DNA from: an uncultured Oscillospiraceae bacterium
GTDB taxonomy: Bacteria > Bacillota > Clostridia > Oscillospirales > Oscillospiraceae
DNA: 11,319 nucleotides
Reading direction: 5' to 3'
NCBI GenBank assembly: GCA_947624465.1
Contig: CANQKJ010000044.1
Location: 1 to 11,319, forward strand
Shown: positions 6,968-11,319 of the stretch, piece by piece
Layout of the letters: each line of letters starts with the position of its first letter
How positions within the stretch are numbered: the first letter of the stretch is position 1
Notes under the pieces: generated by a model
Database searches by the model: none
Told to the model about the DNA's origin: nothing
The model's input: the letters and a program-made list of their open reading frames with translations, nothing else
Made by a program: the position numbers and the translations under genes

Positions 6968-7741
6968 ATGACAGCCCCACGTCAGCGCAGACACCGGCCC
7001 TATCGGAGCCGGCGGAGCCGCTTCGGGCCCCTGTCCAAGCTGCTGTCCGTGATCGCGGTGATCGCGGCGGTGGTGGTGGCCTGCGTGGTGTTCTTCCGGG
7101 TGAACCACATCGAGGTGGAGGGCAACCAGCGCTACTCCGCCCAGGAGATCATCGACGCCTCCGGCATCCAGCTGGGGGACAATCTGGTCGCCCTGCCCAG
7201 GGGCCGCATCGCCAGCAATATCCTGTCCAGGCTCCCCTATGTGGAGGGGGTGGTCCCCCGGCGGGCCCTGCCGGACGGGGTGGTGCTGGTGGTCACCGAG
7301 CGGACGGCGGCGGCCAGCGTGGACACCGGGGAGGGCCGCTGGCTCATCTCCGCCCAGGGCAAGCTGCTGGAGCCGGAGACGGGCGCCGGCGTACAGGTGA
7401 CGGCCATCACCGGGCTGACCGCCCTGGCCCCAATGCCGGGGGCCTCCATGCAGGTCAGCGGCGAGGAACAGGCCGCCCTGGGCTACGTGCTGGAGCTGAT
7501 GGCCGCCATCCAGGCCAACGGCTCCATGGCGGACTACGCCTCCATCGACTGCACCCCCGCCGCCTACATCGGGGCGGAGCGGGGCATCTATCACATCCGG
7601 TTCCCCCGGGGGGGCGACTACGACTACTGCCTGCGCCTGCTGAACGCCGCCCTGGCCAGCGACCAGATGCCCCAGAACGTGCCGGGCACGCTGGATCTGA
7701 CCATCGAGGAGGGCAGGGTCCATTTCATCCAGGACAAATAG
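6968..7741 (+). CDS. ftsQ: Cell division protein FtsQ/DivIB
   Basis: Bitopic membrane protein that in other bacteria binds FtsL and FtsB/DivIC and controls activity of the FtsW-FtsI synthase pair at the septum. The 257-residue product has a very basic cytoplasmic N-terminus (residues 1-24, ten Arg/Lys), a single membrane segment at about 25-43, then a POTRA domain beginning FRVNHIEVEGNQRYSAQEI and containing GIQLGDNLVAL. The beta domain follows from about residue 110. Sequence conservation in this family is low; the call rests on architecture, the POTRA motif and position between murA and ftsZ. Two overlapping AGGAGG-like sites at 6953-6962 precede the ATG. The stop codon is immediately followed by an intrinsic terminator, so this is the last gene of its transcript. 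No ftsL, divIC or ftsA is adjacent. Confidence 0.93.
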   Translation: MTAPRQRRHRPYRSRRSRFGPLSKLLSVIAVIAAVVVACVVFFRVNHIEVEGNQRYSAQEIIDASGIQLGDNLVALPRGRIASNILSRLPYVEGVVPRRALPDGVVLVVTERTAAASVDTGEGRWLISAQGKLLEPETGAGVQVTAITGLTALAPMPGASMQVSGEEQAALGYVLELMAAIQANGSMADYASIDCTPAAYIGAERGIYHIRFPRGGDYDYCLRLLNAALASDQMPQNVPGTLDLTIEEGRVHFIQDK

Positions 7742-7784
7742 ATCTGCCGGCGCCCGGGGTCCGGGACCGGCAGATTTTTTATTT
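7742..7784 (+). terminator. Intrinsic terminator after ftsQ
   Basis: ATCTGCCGG at 7742-7750 pairs perfectly with CCGGCAGAT at 7767-7775, and an inner CCCGG/CCGGG helix (7753-7757 with 7761-7765) closes the loop. The right arm runs straight into TTTTTT and then ATTT. The stem begins directly after the ftsQ stop codon. It should separate ftsQ transcription from ftsZ, which has its own promoter 23 bp further on. Confidence 0.92.
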
Positions 7785-7806
7785 GTAAAAAAACTGAAAT
7801 ATCCTA

Positions 7807-7835
7807 TTGACCGCAGAGGGAAAAAAGAATACAAT
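7807..7835 (+). promoter_or_regulatory. SigA-type promoter of ftsZ
   Basis: TTGACC at 7807-7812 and TACAAT at 7830-7835 are 17 bp apart, each one base from consensus. The 30 bp upstream (7775-7806) are unusually A/T-rich for this DNA, with a T-run shared with the terminator and an A7 run, as in an UP element. Transcription would start near 7842, giving a leader of about 73 bases. The TTG of the -35 box happens to be in frame with ftsZ but should not be taken as its start codon. Confidence 0.85.
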
Positions 7836-7900
7836 GGTACAAGATATAGCAGAACACCGGCAGACAGACGACTATCGCTTGTTTTCACATATGAAATTAC

Positions 7901-7907
7901 AGGAGGG
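7901..7907 (+). promoter_or_regulatory. Ribosome binding site deciding the ftsZ start
   Basis: AGGAGGG at 7901-7907 lies about eight bases before the ATG at 7915. In-frame ATGs at 7891 and 7909 are respectively upstream of it and only one base away, so 7915 is preferred. The frame stays open further upstream to 7807, but that stretch contains the promoter. Confidence 0.85.
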
Positions 7908-7914
7908 CATGGGC

Positions 7915-9045
7915 ATGGCATTTACGATGGACGCCAGCGTGGATCATGTGGACGTTTTGAAGGTCATCGGCGTGGGCGGAGGCGGCACCAATGTGGTCAA
8001 CCGCATGGTCCGCTCCGGGATGAGCGGCGTGGAATTTATCGCGGTGAATACCGATAAGCAGTGCCTGAACGCCTCTGAGGCCACCCAGAAGCTGGCCATC
8101 GGCGAGAAGCTCACCGGCGGCAAGGGCGCCGGCGCCAACCCCGAGGTGGGCCGGGAGTCTGCCAAGGAGAGCAAGGATCAGATTAGCGCTCTGCTGGACG
8201 GCACCGACATGGTCTTCGTCACCGCCGGCATGGGGGGCGGAACCGGCACCGGCGCGGCCCCCGTGGTGGCCGAGATCGCCAAGGAGCGGGGCATCCTCAC
8301 CGTGGGCGTGGTCACCAAGCCCTTTAAGTTCGAGGGCCGCCGCCGCATGGAGCAGGCCATGAAGGGCATCGAGGAGCTTCGCCAGAAGGTGGACTCCCTG
8401 GTCATCATCCCCAACGACCGGCTCCAGTTCGCCACCGACGAGAAGATCACCTTCGCCAACGCCTTCGCCATCGCGGACGATGTGCTGCGCCAGGCGGTGC
8501 AGTCCATCTCCGACCTGATCACCACCACCGGCCTCATCAACCTGGACTTCGCCGACGTGACCGCCGTCATGAAGGATGCGGGCCTGGCCCACATGGGCGT
8601 GGGCCGCGCCGCCGGCAAGAACAAGGCCGAGGAGGCCACCCGCATCGCCATCAACAGCCCCCTGCTGGAGACCTCCATCCAGGGCGCCAAGGGCATCATC
8701 GTCAACATCACCGGCCCCATGGACATGGGCCTGGACGAGGTGGAGATGGCTGCGGACATGGTCAAGGAGGTGGCCGACCCCGACGCCCTGTTCATGATGG
8801 GCACCGCCTTCGACGAGACCATGGAGGACGAGCTGCGGGTCACCGTCATCGCCACCGGCTTCGGCGAGGTGGCCAACCCCATCCCCGCCGGCAGGGAGGA
8901 GCCCGCCCCCGCCAGGCCCTCTGAGACCGCCGCTCCCGCGCCCACCCCGGCGGCCCCCATGCCCGCCTCCTCCGAGCCCGCCGCCAGCGAGCCCCCGGAG
9001 AGCGATCCATTTGACGACATCTTCCGCATCTTCAACAAGAAGTAA
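7915..9045 (+). CDS. ftsZ: Cell division GTPase FtsZ
   Basis: Tubulin-like GTPase that polymerises into the Z ring and organises septal wall synthesis. The product has 376 residues. The N-terminal nucleotide-binding domain shows [13 protein letters not shown] (residues 19-31) and the tubulin signature GGGTGTG at 107-113. [15 protein letters not shown] is the T7 loop with the catalytic Asp that acts on the neighbouring subunit. The C-terminal domain runs to about residue 320 ([10 protein letters not shown]). A linker of roughly 45 residues rich in Ala, Pro, Glu and Ser follows, then a tail [10 protein letters not shown]. The usual conserved tail peptide (DIPxFLR type) that binds FtsA, SepF and other partners is not recognisable in its normal form. 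The gene is monocistronic or paired with gluQ: a terminator and own promoter lie before it and a hairpin after it. Codons are strongly biased to GCC, ATC, CTG, AAG and GGC, as expected of a highly expressed gene. Confidence 0.99.
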   Translation: MAFTMDASVDHVDVLKVIGVGGGGTNVVNRMVRSGMSGVEFIAVNTDKQCLNASEATQKLAIGEKLTGGKGAGANPEVGRESAKESKDQISALLDGTDMVFVTAGMGGGTGTGAAPVVAEIAKERGILTVGVVTKPFKFEGRRRMEQAMKGIEELRQKVDSLVIIPNDRLQFATDEKITFANAFAIADDVLRQAVQSISDLITTTGLINLDFADVTAVMKDAGLAHMGVGRAAGKNKAEEATRIAINSPLLETSIQGAKGIIVNITGPMDMGLDEVEMAADMVKEVADPDALFMMGTAFDETMEDELRVTVIATGFGEVANPIPAGREEPAPARPSETAAPAPTPAAPMPASSEPAASEPPESDPFDDIFRIFNKK

Positions 9046-9056
9046 GGTACTTACAC

Positions 9057-9090
9057 AGGACCCCCGGCCCGCTGGACCGGGGGTCCTTCA
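9057..9090 (+). terminator. Hairpin after ftsZ, weak or partial terminator
   Basis: GGACCCCCGG at 9058-9067 pairs perfectly with CCGGGGGTCC at 9077-9086, and A9057 can pair with T9087, around a 9-base loop. Only TTC follows, then AAAC, so the U-tract is poor. It may end part of the ftsZ transcripts and let the rest run into gluQ, for which I see no separate promoter. It may also simply protect the ftsZ message 3' end. Confidence 0.6.
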
Positions 9091-9115
9091 AACATCGGAG
9101 AAGGGAGGCGGACCC

Positions 9116-10038
9116 ATGGAGGTGGTGGGCCGCTTCGCTCCCAGCCCCAGCGGGCGGATGCACCTGGGCAATCTGCTGTCCGCCCTGCTGGCCTGGCTGG
9201 ACGCGCGGAGCGCCGGGGGAAGGCTCATCCTCCGCATCGAGGACCTGGACCCGGACCGGTGCGATCCGGGCAAGGCCGCCCAGCTCATCGACGACCTCCG
9301 CTGGCTGGGCCTGGACTGGGACGAGGGCGGCCTGGAGCCGCGATACTGCCAGTCCCGGCGGTCCCAATACTATGAGGCCGCCTTTCAGAAGCTGGAGGCC
9401 ATGGGGCTGGTCTACCCCTGCTACTGCACCCGGGCGGAGCGGCTGGCCGCCTCCGCCCCCCACAGCGGGGAGGGGGAGCCGGTGTACTCCGGGAAGTGCG
9501 CCCGCCTGACCGGAGAGGAGCGGCTGGCCTATGAGCGGGCGGGCCGCCGGCCCGCCTGGCGGGTGCGCGTGCCGGACGAAACTTTGTCCGTCAACGACGG
9601 ACACTTCGGCCTCTATGAGCAGGATCTGCGGCGGGACTGCGGGGACTTCATCGTCCGCCGGTCGGACGGCGTCTGGGCCTATCAGCTGGCGGTGACGGTG
9701 GACGACGCCCTCATGGGCGTGACCCACGTGGTCCGGGGGAGGGACCTGCTCCCCTCCGCGCCGCGGCAGGCGTGGCTGTGCCGGACCCTCGGCTTCGAGC
9801 CGCCCCAATACTTCCATCTGCCGCTTTTGACGGATAAAGCGGGCCGCCGGCTGTCCAAGCGGGACCGGGACCTGGACATGGGGGCTCTCCGGGAGCGGTA
9901 CACGCCGGAGGAGCTCACCGGCCTGCTGGGGTGGTACGCGGGGTTGCTGGAGGAGCCGAAAAATGTCGAACCGAAAGACCTGATCCCCGGCTTCTCATGG
10001 GCAAAAGTGCCGAAAAACGACATCCCCGCCGGTTGTCC

Positions 10039-10042
<4 letters not shown>
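9116..10042 (+). CDS. gluQ: Glutamyl-Q tRNA(Asp) synthetase-like protein GluQRS
   Basis: Short paralogue of glutamyl-tRNA synthetase. The characterised family attaches glutamate to queuosine at position 34 of tRNA(Asp). The product has 308 residues, against roughly 480 for full GluRS, and lacks the C-terminal anticodon-binding domain. It begins GRFAPSPSGRMHLGN with the class I HLGN signature at 16-19, followed by LILRIEDLDPDR. A zinc-site pattern typical of GluQRS is present: Cys102, Cys104, Tyr124 and Cys128 (CxC, then YxxxC), with a longer gap between the pairs than I remember for the E. coli enzyme. The KMSKS-like loop is LSKRD at 246-250. ATG 9116 has GGGAGG seven bases upstream; the frame is open back to 9011 inside ftsZ, but family homology starts at 9116. 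Its neighbours, ftsZ and guaB, are functionally unrelated. Actual amino-acid and tRNA specificity is inferred, not shown. Confidence 0.9.

Positions 10043-11319
<1,277 letters not shown>

Noticed and set aside
9011..9115. gluQ start at 9011 overlapping ftsZ
   Set aside because: The extra residues have no resemblance to the family and the strong site GGGAGG points to 9116.

Overview
The window is part of a division and cell-wall (dcw) gene cluster, with every gene on the + strand. The DNA is visibly GC-rich and codons end mostly in G or C. Shine-Dalgarno sites are strong AGGAGG-type, and the order murG-murA-ftsQ-ftsZ is seen in Clostridia. Together with a SpoVD-like PBP carrying PASTA repeats next to a SpoVE/FtsW-like SEDS protein, this suggests a GC-rich Firmicute of the Clostridia, most likely an Oscillospiraceae/Flavonifractor-type gut bacterium. 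The taxon is an inference; the sequence itself contains no taxonomic marker such as rRNA.

Layout: (1) 1-5484 is a tightly packed run: the 3' part of a class B penicillin-binding protein (spoVD/ftsI type), a small Mur-ligase-like protein that has lost its catalytic motifs, mraY, ftsW/spoVE and murG. (2) 5485-5608 holds a well-formed SigA-type promoter, a palindrome over the expected transcription start and a hairpin touching the Shine-Dalgarno of murA. (3) 5609-7741 holds murA and ftsQ, separated by a large stem-loop, and ends in a classical intrinsic terminator. (4) ftsZ (7915-9045) has its own promoter and is followed by a hairpin with a weak U-tract. (5) gluQ (9116-10042) encodes a truncated glutamyl-tRNA-synthetase-like protein of the queuosine-tRNA type. 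(6) guaB starts at 10101 from a promoter whose -35 box overlaps the gluQ stop codon, and runs off the right edge.

How the genes fit together: MurA commits UDP-GlcNAc to muropeptide synthesis. MraY makes lipid I, MurG makes lipid II, the SEDS protein polymerises it, and the class B PBP crosslinks it. FtsQ links the synthase pair to the divisome, which FtsZ organises. The ligase genes murC, murD, murE, murF, the reductase gene murB, and ftsA are all absent from this stretch. The only ligase-like sequence is the degenerate protein between the PBP gene and mraY, exactly where murE usually lies. gluQ and guaB are housekeeping neighbours (tRNA modification and GMP synthesis).

Most of the window is ordinary core genome. 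The points most worth a second look are the Mur-ligase pseudoenzyme, the non-standard C-terminal peptide of FtsZ, and the intergenic RNA/DNA structures at murA, ftsQ and gluQ.
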